The translations under genes and the position numbers were made by a program. The notes below the pieces were generated by a model that ran no database searches, had not been told where the DNA came from, and saw only the letters and a program-made list of their open reading frames with translations. Shown one piece after another: positions 27,663 through 35,826 of a DNA stretch of 64,000 nucleotides (positions within the stretch are counted from its first letter, which is position 1; each line of letters begins with the position of its first letter). This DNA comes from Dokdonia sp. 4H-3-7-5. Lineage in GTDB: Bacteria; Bacteroidota; Bacteroidia; Flavobacteriales; Flavobacteriaceae. Location: positions 434,001 through 498,000 of the forward strand of contig NC_015496.1 in the NCBI RefSeq assembly GCF_000212355.1, written 5' to 3'.

Positions 27663-28601
27663 ATGCTTGCATTAAAATTTACATGGAATCCAATATCAGG
27701 ACTTGACCTAGGCTTTATTACCATCCATTTTTATAGTTTAATGTTTGTAGTTGCATTCTCATTAGGTTTTTACCTGATGAAGAAGATGTTTATACGTGAA
27801 GGAGTTGCTATTGAAAAATTAGACAGTCTATTTATTTATGCTGTAGTCTCAATTCTATTAGGAGCACGACTAGGTCACGTATTCTTTTATCAAACAGAAT
27901 TACTTTGGGAAGATCCGCTATCTGTATTATTACCTTTTAGGTTTGTCCCAGAATTTGAATTTACCGGGTTTAGAGGACTTGCTAGTCACGGAGCTGCGAT
28001 TGCTACTATTTTTGGATTGTACCTGTACAACAAAAAGGTTTTGCATAAATCGGTTTTATGGATCTTAGATCGCGTAGTTATTACCTGTGCATCAGGAGCT
28101 GTGTTTGTACGTATAGGTAACTTTTTGAACTCAGAAATGGTAGGAAAAATTACAGACAGCAACTTAGGTATTCAATTTGTTCAAGACGAAATTTCTGAAC
28201 GCCGAGCAGTATCGCTTACTAATATTCCAAACCCAGCACAAGCATACCAAGCACTTACAAGCGACCCACAATTTGCAGATATTATAAGCACCATTCCTTT
28301 TAGGTATCCTGGACAGCTTATGGAGGCTTTTGGTTATGTATTTGTATTCCTAATCCTATTTGTTCTGTATTGGAAGACAGATGCTCGTAAAAAGTCAGGA
28401 TTCTTATTCGGTCTATTCTTATTACTTCTAATGGGCGTACGTTTTATAGTAGAAAACTTTAAGCGTGAGCAAGTAGAAAATCGTGAAGATTGGATTTTTA
28501 ATCTGAACACAGGTCAAGTATTGAGTATACCCTTTATAATTATAGGCTTATACTTTGTTATAACATCATTTACTAAAAAGTCATCTTATGAAGCTTCGTA
28601 A
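27663..28601 (+). CDS. lgt: Prolipoprotein diacylglyceryl transferase
   Basis: Lgt attaches the diacylglyceryl group to the lipobox cysteine of lipoproteins. The 312-residue membrane enzyme has seven predicted helices, GARLGHVFFYQ, the HGAAIATIFGL signature and MGVRFIVENFKRE. A loop insert (about 165-200) lies after the signature. It overlaps the downstream DUF192 lipoprotein gene by 14 bases, a direct link between the enzyme and one of its probable substrates. Confidence 0.95.
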   Translation: MLALKFTWNPISGLDLGFITIHFYSLMFVVAFSLGFYLMKKMFIREGVAIEKLDSLFIYAVVSILLGARLGHVFFYQTELLWEDPLSVLLPFRFVPEFEFTGFRGLASHGAAIATIFGLYLYNKKVLHKSVLWILDRVVITCASGAVFVRIGNFLNSEMVGKITDSNLGIQFVQDEISERRAVSLTNIPNPAQAYQALTSDPQFADIISTIPFRYPGQLMEAFGYVFVFLILFVLYWKTDARKKSGFLFGLFLLLLMGVRFIVENFKREQVENREDWIFNLNTGQVLSIPFIIIGLYFVITSFTKKSSYEAS

Positions 28602-29085
28602 CGCTGCTTATATTTCACTTTTCTCACTTCTTATTGCTGGAGTGAGTTGTAAAGAAAACACAAATACTGATAGTATTATATCTATCGAAAAACCAGCTTT
28701 TAATAAAGAAGGAGAGCTTACACTTATCAAAGCTTCTGGTCAAGTAATACGCACGATAGATATTGAAGTAGCAGATACTGCATACGAGCAGGAAGTTGAC
28801 CTTAAGAATAGAGATAGACTCAAGTCACACCAAGGAGTTCTTTTTCTATATCCACAAGAAGAGTTAAGAGGATATTATATGACAGATATTAGGTTTCCTT
28901 TAGACCTTATACATATCAATGCAGAAAATGTGATTGTGAGCTTTTCTGAAAACACAATGCCTTTAGATGATAAGACCTTCTTACCCTCACAAGTGCCGTC
29001 ACAACTAGTTTTGAAGATCAACGGTGGCTTATCTGAAGAATGGGTTATTGAGGTAGGAGATCGCGTAGAATGGAAGTTTCTTTAA
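28588..29085 (+). CDS. DUF192 lipoprotein
   Basis: The 165-residue protein has a lipoprotein signal (LLIAGVSC, lipobox Cys near residue 21) and a DUF192 domain (about 45-165), with the family segments EQEVDLKNRDRLKSHQGVLFLYP and IRFPLDLIHI. The domain's function is not established. It starts inside lgt and is the last gene before a strong bidirectional-looking terminator. Confidence 0.85.
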   Translation: MKLRNAAYISLFSLLIAGVSCKENTNTDSIISIEKPAFNKEGELTLIKASGQVIRTIDIEVADTAYEQEVDLKNRDRLKSHQGVLFLYPQEELRGYYMTDIRFPLDLIHINAENVIVSFSENTMPLDDKTFLPSQVPSQLVLKINGGLSEEWVIEVGDRVEWKFL

Positions 29086-29117
29086 TATACACTTTACAAC
29101 GTAGCTTAAGTTAATAC

Positions 29118-29141
29118 AAAACCCTCTAAACAGAGGGTTTT
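29118..29141 (+). terminator. Terminator after the lgt-DUF192 unit
   Basis: AAAACCCTCT (29118-29127) pairs perfectly with AGAGGGTTTT (29132-29141) over the loop AAAC. Both strands have adjoining T-rich bases. Confidence 0.85.
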
Positions 29142-29149
29142 TACATTTA

Positions 29150-29170
29150 CAGACTATTCAGACTATTCAG
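29150..29170. repeat. Short tandem repeat
   Basis: Two copies of the decamer CAGACTATTC abut at 29150-29170 in the gap after the terminator. No function is suggested. Confidence 0.5.
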
Positions 29171-29300
29171 TAAATCTGTTCATAAACAACACAGACAGCG
29201 CCGTCATGCTATAAAAAGAACCATAACATGTCTGTCAAGTAACCGTAGCAGCCTTATGTTATTGACAACGATTATATCCCTATCAAATCTTATGCAACAA

Positions 29301-29330
29301 AAAACCCGCTTCTATTAAGAAGCGGGTTTT
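29301..29330 (-). terminator. Terminator after DUF4295/rpmG/rpmB
   Basis: A perfect 13-pair stem, AAAACCCGCTTCT with AGAAGCGGGTTTT, closes over ATTA, with a further A-run to the left giving the U tail. It stands 20 bases past the DUF4295 stop. Confidence 0.9.
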
Positions 29331-29350
29331 AAAATATTGTATAGTATAAC

Positions 29351-29503
29351 TTATTTCTTAGCTAAGAAATCGCTTACTTGGTCTGGAGCCATTACTGCCT
29401 CCACAAATGTATAAGCTCCAGATTTTGGAGACTTTACCATTTTTATCGCTTTAGTTAAACGCTTTGATCCTGTCTGTAAAGATGCTACTGATTTCTTTGC
29501 CAT
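29351..29503 (-). CDS. DUF4295 small protein
   Basis: A 50-residue, basic protein (MAKKSVASLQTGSKRLTKAI... ending FLAKK) of a family confined to Bacteroidota and placed after rpmG. It starts three bases after the rpmG stop. The location and charge suggest a ribosome-associated role, but its function is unknown. In many relatives ftsY follows; here a terminator follows and no ftsY is seen. Confidence 0.85.
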   Translation of the reverse strand: MAKKSVASLQTGSKRLTKAIKMVKSPKSGAYTFVEAVMAPDQVSDFLAKK

Positions 29504-29506
29504 AAC

Positions 29507-29689
29507 TTATTTGATTTCTTTATGAACAGTCATCTTCTTCAATACGTTGTTGAATTTCTTCAACTCCATACGGTCCGGTGTGTTCTTTTTGTTTTTAGTC
29601 GTGATATATCTTGACGTACCTGGTTGACCAGTCGCTTTGTGCTCAGTGCACTCTAAGATTACCTGTACTCTATTCCCTTTCTTTGCCAT
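29507..29689 (-). CDS. rpmG: 50S ribosomal protein L33
   Basis: bL33 sits near the E site of the large subunit. The 60-residue protein has [33 protein letters not shown] and the C-terminal VHKEIK. The usual second cysteine pair is missing, so it is the zinc-free form. It lies 20 bases after rpmB and is followed at once by the DUF4295 gene. Confidence 0.96.
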   Translation of the reverse strand: MAKKGNRVQVILECTEHKATGQPGTSRYITTKNKKNTPDRMELKKFNNVLKKMTVHKEIK

Positions 29690-29709
29690 CTCGGTGTTTC
29701 TTTATGGGA

Positions 29710-29949
29710 TTATTTAGTTAAGAACCCGTTTGCGCGTGCCTCTTTAACAACCGCATCGATTCCTTTCTTATTGATATTCTTTAACGCAGACGTTGATACT
29801 TTCAACGTGATCCACTTATCTTCTGCTGGAAGGTAAAAACGTTTTTTCATAAGATTCACGTTAAATTTACGCTTCGTCTTATTCATCGCGTGGGAAACAT
29901 TATTTCCGACCATCGCTTTCTTACCTGTAAGCTCACAAACTCTAGACAT
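29710..29949 (-). CDS. rpmB: 50S ribosomal protein L28
   Basis: bL28 is a large-subunit protein. The 79-residue protein begins MSRVCELTGKKAMVGNNVSHA and has the core KRKFNVNLMKKRF, both normal for the family. It has a single N-terminal Cys rather than a zinc-binding set. It is the first gene of the rpmB-rpmG-DUF4295 unit and has a clear promoter (29986-30016). Confidence 0.97.
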   Translation of the reverse strand: MSRVCELTGKKAMVGNNVSHAMNKTKRKFNVNLMKKRFYLPAEDKWITLKVSTSALKNINKKGIDAVVKEARANGFLTK

Positions 29950-29985
29950 TCCTAAAACTTTAAATAGTTATTTCAAAACAGGCTG

Positions 29986-30016
29986 CAAAAATACGTAATT
30001 TTATATCTCACAACAA
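29986..30016 (-). promoter_or_regulatory. Bacteroidota-type promoter of rpmB
   Basis: Minus strand TTG (30014-30016) and TATTTTTG (29986-29993) are 20 bases apart, fitting TTG-N19/20-TAnnTTTG exactly. Transcription would start about 30 bases before the rpmB ATG. Confidence 0.8.
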
Positions 30017-30114
30017 AACTTATTGGTAGTTTTTTTTCTGTTTCTTCAAGTGACTTTCACTTTTATTTACTTTTACTCTTTAATTCACCTCGCACAAGCA
30101 CTGAAATGGCACTT

Positions 30115-30127
30115 TTTCACGAAAGCG
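30115..30127. repeat. Degenerate copy of the iterated palindrome
   Basis: TTTCACGAAAGCG differs from the consensus at one core base (30119). It lies just downstream of the cinA stop. Confidence 0.5.
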
Positions 30128-30144
30128 TACTCTTAATATAACAT

Positions 30145-31392
30145 CTACTTAGAGAGTAATTCTTCCTTAAGTAACTCTAAGGCTTTATTTACAGCCTTGC
30201 CTATTACTCGCTCTCTGTGATTACCCATCATGAAATGATGCGCCGTAACACCGTTCTCTGTAGCAATACCTATATAAACCGTTCCCACCTCTGCATCACT
30301 ATCTCCTTTTAAAGGCCCTGCGTTACCAGTAGTAGAAATACCTATATCAGATTTATAAAGTTTTCTAGCATTTACAGCCATTTGCTCTGCCACTTGTGCA
30401 CTTACGACAGAATGCTCTTTAATTACTTCTGGATCTACGCCTAAAATATCAACCTTAGACTGTGTAGCATAAGTGACTAGACTTCCCTTTAAAAATTGCG
30501 AAGCACCGCTGTGTGCCGTAAATCGCTCTACCATTTGCCCTCCAGTACAACTCTCTGCTATTGCAAGTGTTTTACCTTTTTCAACAAATAAGCCTGCTAC
30601 AACTTGCTCAAATTCTCCATCGCTTTCATACCCAACAAAAATGTCGTCTATAAATGGTAAAAGCTTATCTGCTTGTTCTTGCATAGCAACCTCTACCACC
30701 TCTTTGTAAAGACCTGAAGTAGATAAACGTAAACGTACTCTACCTAATGAAGGAAGATAAGCTAGCTTAATTTCGGCAGGAAGTTCACTTTCAAAACGCT
30801 CTATCCTTTCGGCGATGGCGCTTTCACCCATTCCGTACGTTAAAAACGTTTTATGTAGTATGTAAGGAAGTTTAAACTGCTTTTGTAAACGCGGCAGCAC
30901 TTCATTTTCCATAAGCCCCTTCATCTCATAAGGAACACCTGGCATAGAGACAAAGATAGTGTTATCATTCTCAATCCACATCCCTGGAGCTGTACCAAAT
31001 TCATTTACTAGCACTTCTGCCTTTCTAGGCACCATAGCTTGCGTTTTATTTGCATCAAGCATTGGCTTTTTAATATATTCCTTAAAGAGATGCGCTACAT
31101 GATCTAGTACTCCTTGATTAAACACAAGCTCATCATTAAAGTACTTACATATGGTATGCTTTGTAATATCGTCTTTAGTAGGACCTAGACCGCCTGTAAC
31201 AATCACAAGATCTGCTCTAGATTGTGCAGCTGCAAAAGCTTCTAGTATATGACTTTCATCATCTTGAATAGAAGTGATCTGATATATAGAAACCCCTATT
31301 TTATTGAGAGCAGATGATATATATGCACTATTAGTATCTACAATCTGGCCTATGAGAATCTCATCACCTATCGTTATAATTTCAGCTTTCAT
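30145..31392 (-). CDS. cinA: CinA family protein (nicotinamide-nucleotide amidase)
   Basis: The 415-residue protein joins an N-terminal MoCF-like domain (about 1-170, GDEILIGQIVDTNSAYIS and VTGGLGPTKDD) to a C-terminal CinA/PncC domain (about 250-415, AESCTGGQMVERFTAHSGA). PncC hydrolyses nicotinamide mononucleotide; the N-terminal domain is an ADP-ribose pyrophosphatase in some homologues. Its start abuts the HPt gene (0 bases), so the run 33123-30145 is probably one operon. Confidence 0.93.
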   Translation of the reverse strand: MKAEIITIGDEILIGQIVDTNSAYISSALNKIGVSIYQITSIQDDESHILEAFAAAQSRADLVIVTGGLGPTKDDITKHTICKYFNDELVFNQGVLDHVAHLFKEYIKKPMLDANKTQAMVPRKAEVLVNEFGTAPGMWIENDNTIFVSMPGVPYEMKGLMENEVLPRLQKQFKLPYILHKTFLTYGMGESAIAERIERFESELPAEIKLAYLPSLGRVRLRLSTSGLYKEVVEVAMQEQADKLLPFIDDIFVGYESDGEFEQVVAGLFVEKGKTLAIAESCTGGQMVERFTAHSGASQFLKGSLVTYATQSKVDILGVDPEVIKEHSVVSAQVAEQMAVNARKLYKSDIGISTTGNAGPLKGDSDAEVGTVYIGIATENGVTAHHFMMGNHRERVIGKAVNKALELLKEELLSK

Positions 31393-31728
31393 TTAAAAAT
31401 CCTCTTGAAGCTCAGTAATTACAGTACCTAATGTAGAAGTTATATCGTCTAGCTTAGATTGTATTGCAGATGTAGGCTTATTGCTATCACTCCACCTTTC
31501 CATAGCTTTGATTTGATCTAATAAATCAATACCAAACATATCGAGATTAGGTTTCATTTTATGCGCAAATTGATATGCCATCTTGTGGTTATTATTCTCA
31601 ATAGCACTTTGCATGGACTCTAAATCTGGCGGAATTTCTTGTAAGAATGTCGCTACGATAATGCCTACAAAATCCTCATCACCACCAGCAATCTCTCTTA
31701 CTTTTTCTAGATTATAATGTCTCAACAT
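31393..31728 (-). CDS. Stand-alone histidine phosphotransfer (HPt) protein
   Basis: The 111-residue helical protein shows the HPt signature with phospho-accepting His in MAYQFAHKMKPNLDMFG and an N-terminal domain around DEDFVGIIVATFLQEIP. Such proteins relay phosphate between a hybrid kinase and a response regulator. Neither partner is adjacent, and it is co-transcribed with cinA and an FAH-family gene, so its circuit is unknown. Confidence 0.85.
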   Translation of the reverse strand: MLRHYNLEKVREIAGGDEDFVGIIVATFLQEIPPDLESMQSAIENNNHKMAYQFAHKMKPNLDMFGIDLLDQIKAMERWSDSNKPTSAIQSKLDDITSTLGTVITELQEDF

Positions 31729-31731
31729 GTC

Positions 31732-32346
31732 TTATTTTACGTTTATAGAGAACATCTCTGTTTCTCCTATATATCCTTTTAATTTATCATTCTCTTGTAC
31801 GCGTGCAACTCCCGCAGGCGTTCCCGTAAATATAACATCTCCTATCTTAAGTGTAAAATACTGAGACACATAACTTATCAAAGCATCTATTTTCCATAAC
31901 ATTTCACTTGTAGAACCTTCCTGAACTATAACACCGTTACTCTCCAATCGAAAAGAAATATCATTTACAGAGTCAAAATCTGACACAGATAACCACTTAG
32001 GACTTATCACAGCCGCACCGTCAAAACCTTTGGCCTTTTCCCACGGCAACCCTTTCTCTTTGAGTTGTGCTTGCAAATCACGAGCTGTAAAGTCAATACC
32101 TAAACCTATCTCATCATAATACGTGCTAGCATATTTCTGATCTATATACTTTCCTATCTTCTTGATTTTTACAAGAATTTCCACTTCATGATGCACATCA
32201 TTAGAAAATGGAGGTATCACAAACGGATGTTTACTTAATAAAATAGAAGAATCTGGCTTTAAAAACACCACTGGATGTTCTGGACGCTCATTCTCTAGCT
32301 CTGCAATATGCTTTGCATAATTACGACCTATACATATAAGTTTCAT
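31732..32346 (-). CDS. Fumarylacetoacetate hydrolase-family protein
   Basis: The 204-residue protein has the compact FAH fold with metal ligands in VEILVKI and IGLGIDFTARDLQ and the conserved FTGTPAGV. Members include acylpyruvases and 2-hydroxyhepta-2,4-diene-dioate isomerases; the length fits a small FAHD1-like acylpyruvase or oxaloacetate tautomerase. The substrate is not determined. It lies three bases from both neighbours, inside the cinA operon. Confidence 0.85.
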   Translation of the reverse strand: MKLICIGRNYAKHIAELENERPEHPVVFLKPDSSILLSKHPFVIPPFSNDVHHEVEILVKIKKIGKYIDQKYASTYYDEIGLGIDFTARDLQAQLKEKGLPWEKAKGFDGAAVISPKWLSVSDFDSVNDISFRLESNGVIVQEGSTSEMLWKIDALISYVSQYFTLKIGDVIFTGTPAGVARVQENDKLKGYIGETEMFSINVK

Positions 32347-32349
32347 AAG

Positions 32350-33123
32350 TTATGCTTTAGTGTTAAGTTTACGCAGTTTTATAGCCGTAAGCACTTTCTT
32401 AGTATAAAGAGGGAAATCTGCATTTTGAATCCAGCCAAAATATCCTGGCTCATTATCTAGCACCTCTTCTACTTTTTTACCTTTATGCTTTCCGAAGGTA
32501 AAAATCTCTACATCATCCTTATCGTAGCCTATGAAACCAGCAAAATCTGCTTGTTTCTTACGCGTACTAAAGTCTCCTAAGAATTTCATATCATTCTCTA
32601 GCTCATCATATCTGTCAAGCTGTGACTTTAACACCTCATAGGTCGCCCATGTATCGGCAGAGGCGCTGTGCGCATTCGTAAGGTCTTTACCGCAATAAAA
32701 TTTATAAGCTGCAACAAGTGTGCGTTGCTCCATCTTGTGAAAAATGTTTTGCACATCAATGGCATTACGATTTTTCATATCAAAATCAATCCCAGAGCGC
32801 AGTAGCTCTTCTACTAGTAATGGGATATCAAATCTATTAGAATTGAATCCCGCAAGATCTGCATCCTTTATAATATCATAAACATCCTTTGCGCGAGCGG
32901 CAAACGTAGGCTTGTCTACCACATCTGCATCGCTTATTCCATGTACCGCAGTTGTTGCCGCAGGGATAGGCACTGTAGGATTTATACGTTCTGTAAACTC
33001 TTCTTCCCTTCCATCTGGAAACACCTTTAAAATAGAAATCTCTACGATTCTATCTTTGGCTACATTAATTCCAGTAGTCTCTAGGTCAAAAAAGCAAATC
33101 GGTCTTGTAATTTTTAATTGCAT
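32350..33123 (-). CDS. DnaQ-like 3'-5' exonuclease
   Basis: The 257-residue protein carries the DEDDh exonuclease fold: Asp and Glu in ICFFDLETTGI, Asp in GFNSNRFDIP and the His/Asp pair in HSASADTWATYE. A C-terminal segment (about 205-250, FGKHKGKKVEEVL...GYFGWIQN) resembles a DUF3820-type domain. It probably edits or degrades DNA or RNA ends rather than serving as the main epsilon subunit. It is the first gene of the operon running to cinA, divergent from 33223. Confidence 0.87.
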   Translation of the reverse strand: MQLKITRPICFFDLETTGINVAKDRIVEISILKVFPDGREEEFTERINPTVPIPAATTAVHGISDADVVDKPTFAARAKDVYDIIKDADLAGFNSNRFDIPLLVEELLRSGIDFDMKNRNAIDVQNIFHKMEQRTLVAAYKFYCGKDLTNAHSASADTWATYEVLKSQLDRYDELENDMKFLGDFSTRKKQADFAGFIGYDKDDVEIFTFGKHKGKKVEEVLDNEPGYFGWIQNADFPLYTKKVLTAIKLRKLNTKA

Positions 33124-33222
33124 GGTACAAAAATACTTGTTTCAATCTACAAAATTAACTCCCGCTTTCATTAAAAATAGGAGATTCTGTATCTTGGTAC
33201 GTCTTTTGATTTTCAGATAATT

Positions 33223-33693
33223 ATGAAAAATAAATTTTTATTGTTAGCCTTTTTAATGCTCGCTTTCGCGAAAATGGGAAATACACAAACCTCAGCATTT
33301 ACCACAGATGATGTCTCTGGAGTTTATAGTAAAGGGTTTGAAACCACCTCAGAAAATGCTAAATTTAATACTAGTACAAAATTCACAAGGTCACTTATCC
33401 TATCTCCAAATGGCAGATTTGAGTATCACAATTTTAGACAACTCAAAGGTCAAGAAGAAGAGCACTGGTGGGCACGCGGCAACTGGAGACTTGAGGGTAA
33501 AGTTGTTTTTTTTACAACCACCAAAGATGATATAAACGATCAATTTACGATTGATTTAAATAATACAAAGGCACGATTCTTCAAGAAGTCACCTCGAAGT
33601 AAATCGCCTAAAATTCAGCCAACGTACATTCGATTTTTCGAATCGGATTACTCACTAACTAAGAATTTAAAACTTCCTAAAACAGATGAATAA
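33223..33693 (+). CDS. Exported protein of unknown function
   Basis: This 156-residue protein is not recognised. It has a signal peptide (MKNKFLLLAFLMLAFAKMGN), then a mostly beta-like chain with conserved-looking GRFEYHNFRQ, HWWARGNWRLEGKVVFF and PTYIRF. The signal itself contains a palindrome copy (LAFAK). Its C-terminal codons overlap the start of the thioredoxin-like gene by eight bases, so the two are translated together and may act together in the periplasm. Confidence 0.7.
   Translation: MKNKFLLLAFLMLAFAKMGNTQTSAFTTDDVSGVYSKGFETTSENAKFNTSTKFTRSLILSPNGRFEYHNFRQLKGQEEEHWWARGNWRLEGKVVFFTTTKDDINDQFTIDLNNTKARFFKKSPRSKSPKIQPTYIRFFESDYSLTKNLKLPKTDE
33261..33274. repeat. Iterated palindrome copy 9 (in a signal peptide)
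   Basis: CGCTTTCGCGAAAA, core 33264-33273, encodes the end of the hydrophobic core (A-F-A-K) of the 33223 signal peptide. Confidence 0.88.
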
Positions 33694-34345
33694 ATTACAA
33701 CTGTTACTTTTTATAGCCTTGGTGTCAGGGTTTCAATTTTTCGCGAAAGCGCAACTAAACAACACGCCTCCTGTAGAATTGATAGAAGATAAACAACCAA
33801 AAAGATGGTTACTCTATGCTCAAAACAATACAGATGAGGAGCAAGAAGCTTTTTTAATCGTGCAAGGAGAAGGCTTTAGAAGAAGTGCTGATAGGCCTGT
33901 GATAAAAAAACTTCCTCCTAACTCAAAAGTCCTCATGATTACGCTTATCCCTCTCAAAGGAGTGGAACCCACCTACACTAAGATTTTTACTTACGAGAAC
34001 GAATTGCAAGACATCTCAACCAGAAAAGGAGCAGACAGAGAGGAGTTTGTAAACATAAGACCCCTAAAGGACGATGAACTCACTGTATTTACGGAGCCAG
34101 ATTGCGAGAAATGTAAGTTGCTAACAGATTTTTTAAATAAAAATCATTACAAATACCGTGTGCTGGATGTAAGCACTAACAACAAGGTGAATGACTTTAT
34201 GTTTGATCATCTCAAAAACTCAAGCTATAAAGGAGGGATTATAGATTTACCAGTAGTAATGTTTGAAGGAAGAAAGCACTGGAGCATTGTAGATATTAAA
34301 AACTTCATACGTGAGTACGACTGGAAAGGATTAAAAAAAAGCTGA
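33686..34345 (+). CDS. Exported thioredoxin/glutaredoxin-like protein
   Basis: The 219-residue protein has a signal peptide (MNKLQLLLFIALVSGFQFFAKA) and a C-terminal glutaredoxin-like domain with CxxC in TEPDCEKCKLLTDFL, followed by DLPVVMFEGRKHW, which supplies the cis-proline. The middle (about 40-110) is an unrecognised beta-rich segment. A periplasmic redox role, perhaps acting on its neighbour, is inferred. The signal contains a palindrome copy (FFAKA) right at the predicted cleavage site. Confidence 0.78.
   Translation: MNKLQLLLFIALVSGFQFFAKAQLNNTPPVELIEDKQPKRWLLYAQNNTDEEQEAFLIVQGEGFRRSADRPVIKKLPPNSKVLMITLIPLKGVEPTYTKIFTYENELQDISTRKGADREEFVNIRPLKDDELTVFTEPDCEKCKLLTDFLNKNHYKYRVLDVSTNNKVNDFMFDHLKNSSYKGGIIDLPVVMFEGRKHWSIVDIKNFIREYDWKGLKKS
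33739..33751. repeat. Iterated palindrome copy 10 (in a signal peptide)
   Basis: TTTCGCGAAAGCG, core 33739-33748, encodes F-A-K-A at the predicted signal peptidase site of the 33686 protein, 475 bases from copy 9. Confidence 0.88.
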
Positions 34346-34384
34346 TCCTTACGATTCAGATATTAATAACTCCTATAAAACAAG

Positions 34385-34410
34385 AAAGGCGCAACTCACG
34401 TTGCGCCTTT
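34385..34410. terminator. Convergent terminator
   Basis: AAAGGCGCAAC pairs with GTTGCGCCTTT over TCAC in the gap between the thioredoxin-like gene and the oppositely oriented E2 gene, so it can serve both strands. Confidence 0.8.
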
Positions 34411-34436
34411 GGCTTATATAATTTTAATCGCTTTAC

Positions 34437-35747
34437 TTATACTTCGCGATTTACATCAAATCCTTCCAGATACTCAGCAACACGTTTTACAAACTGTCCG
34501 CCCAGTGCTCCATTTACCACACGGTGGTCATAAGAGTGTGAAAGGTACATTTTCATACGTATCCCGATAAAATCTCCGTCTGGAGTTTCTATCACTGCAG
34601 GTACTTTGCGTATGGCTCCTAGCGCAAGAATTGCAACTTGCGGCTGATTGATAATAGGAGTTCCCATGATAGATCCAAAGGTTCCTACATTTGTTACCGT
34701 ATACGTTCCTCCAGCAGTATCATCTGGTTTTAATTTTCCATCTCTAGCACGTCCCGCAAGATCATTAACAGACTTTGCCATCCCTACAAGATTAAGCTGG
34801 TCTGCATTTTTTATTACAGGTACTATAAGGTTACCATCTGGTAAAGCTGCTGCCATACCAAGGTTTATATTTTTACGTTTTATGATCTTATCACCATCTA
34901 CGGCAATGTTAATCATAGGGAAATCACGTATAGCTTTTGCTACAGCCTCCATAAATATAGGAGTAAAGGTTAAATTCTGACCTTCTTTTGCTTTAAAGCT
35001 ATCCTTGTGTTTCTTTCTCCAGTTCCAGATGTTTGTTACATCTGCCTCAATAAATGATTGAACGTGTGCACTTGTTTGTACAGATGCTACCATGTGATGC
35101 GATATGAGCTTGCCCATACGTGTCATTTCTATGATCTCATCTTCACCATTTACACTTACTGGTGCAACTTTTACTGCAGGAGCAGCCTTAGCAGCAGGCG
35201 CTTGTTTTTGTGCAGCTGGCTTAGCCGGAGCTGTACCACGTGTAGAAAGATATGTTACCATATCATCCTTAGTCACTCTACCATCTTTACCTGTACCTGC
35301 GATTGCATCAAGCTCTGCTTGATCAATACCTTCTTCCTTAGCCATGTTACGCACCAGTGGCGAGTAAAAACGGTCTCCAGAACTTACAGGAGCAGCTACT
35401 GCGTCTTTTGCAGCAGTTACAGTTTGAGCGACTGCAGCAACTGCAACCTCTTCTTCTTTAGTTTCTTTTTGAGCTGGCGCTGGCGCAGCGTCACCGCTTC
35501 CTTCACCTTCGGTTTCTATAATAGCAATAGTCTGCCCTACCTCAACAACATCATCTACCTCAAACAGTTTTTCTATTAAAATACCGTCTACTTCACTAGG
35601 AACTTCACTATCTACCTTATCTGTAGCGATCTCTAGTACAGGCTCATCTGCCTCTATAGTATCTCCTACTTCTTTTAACCAAGTTGTAAGCGTTGCTTCT
35701 GCAACACTTTCTCCCATTTTTGGTAGCTTTAATTCAAATCTTGCCAT
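34437..35747 (-). CDS. 2-oxoacid dehydrogenase complex E2 (dihydrolipoamide acyltransferase)
   Basis: The 436-residue protein transfers acyl groups from a 2-oxoacid dehydrogenase to CoA. In order it has one lipoyl domain (about 1-78, lipoyl Lys in EIATDKVDSEVPS), an Ala/Pro-rich linker, a peripheral subunit-binding domain (about 128-168, YSPLVRNMAKEEG), a second linker and the catalytic domain. The active-site motif, usually HxxxDG, reads YDHRVVNGALGG, with Asn for Asp; I recall this variant from related Bacteroidota sequences but cannot check it here. Pyruvate, 2-oxoglutarate or branched-chain specificity is unclear. Confidence 0.9.
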   Translation of the reverse strand: MARFELKLPKMGESVAEATLTTWLKEVGDTIEADEPVLEIATDKVDSEVPSEVDGILIEKLFEVDDVVEVGQTIAIIETEGEGSGDAAPAPAQKETKEEEVAVAAVAQTVTAAKDAVAAPVSSGDRFYSPLVRNMAKEEGIDQAELDAIAGTGKDGRVTKDDMVTYLSTRGTAPAKPAAQKQAPAAKAAPAVKVAPVSVNGEDEIIEMTRMGKLISHHMVASVQTSAHVQSFIEADVTNIWNWRKKHKDSFKAKEGQNLTFTPIFMEAVAKAIRDFPMINIAVDGDKIIKRKNINLGMAAALPDGNLIVPVIKNADQLNLVGMAKSVNDLAGRARDGKLKPDDTAGGTYTVTNVGTFGSIMGTPIINQPQVAILALGAIRKVPAVIETPDGDFIGIRMKMYLSHSYDHRVVNGALGGQFVKRVAEYLEGFDVNREV

Positions 35748-35826
35748 ATTCGTAAAATGTAGCTGTTTTTAATACTCGTTTTTGCAAAAATAGTAATTAA
35801 ATCAATCCAATAGTGATTATAAACTA

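Noticed and set aside
35058-35579. Plus-strand open frame of 173 codons
   Set aside because: Antisense to the alanine-rich linkers of the E2 gene; the low-complexity Cys/Ser protein is not plausible.
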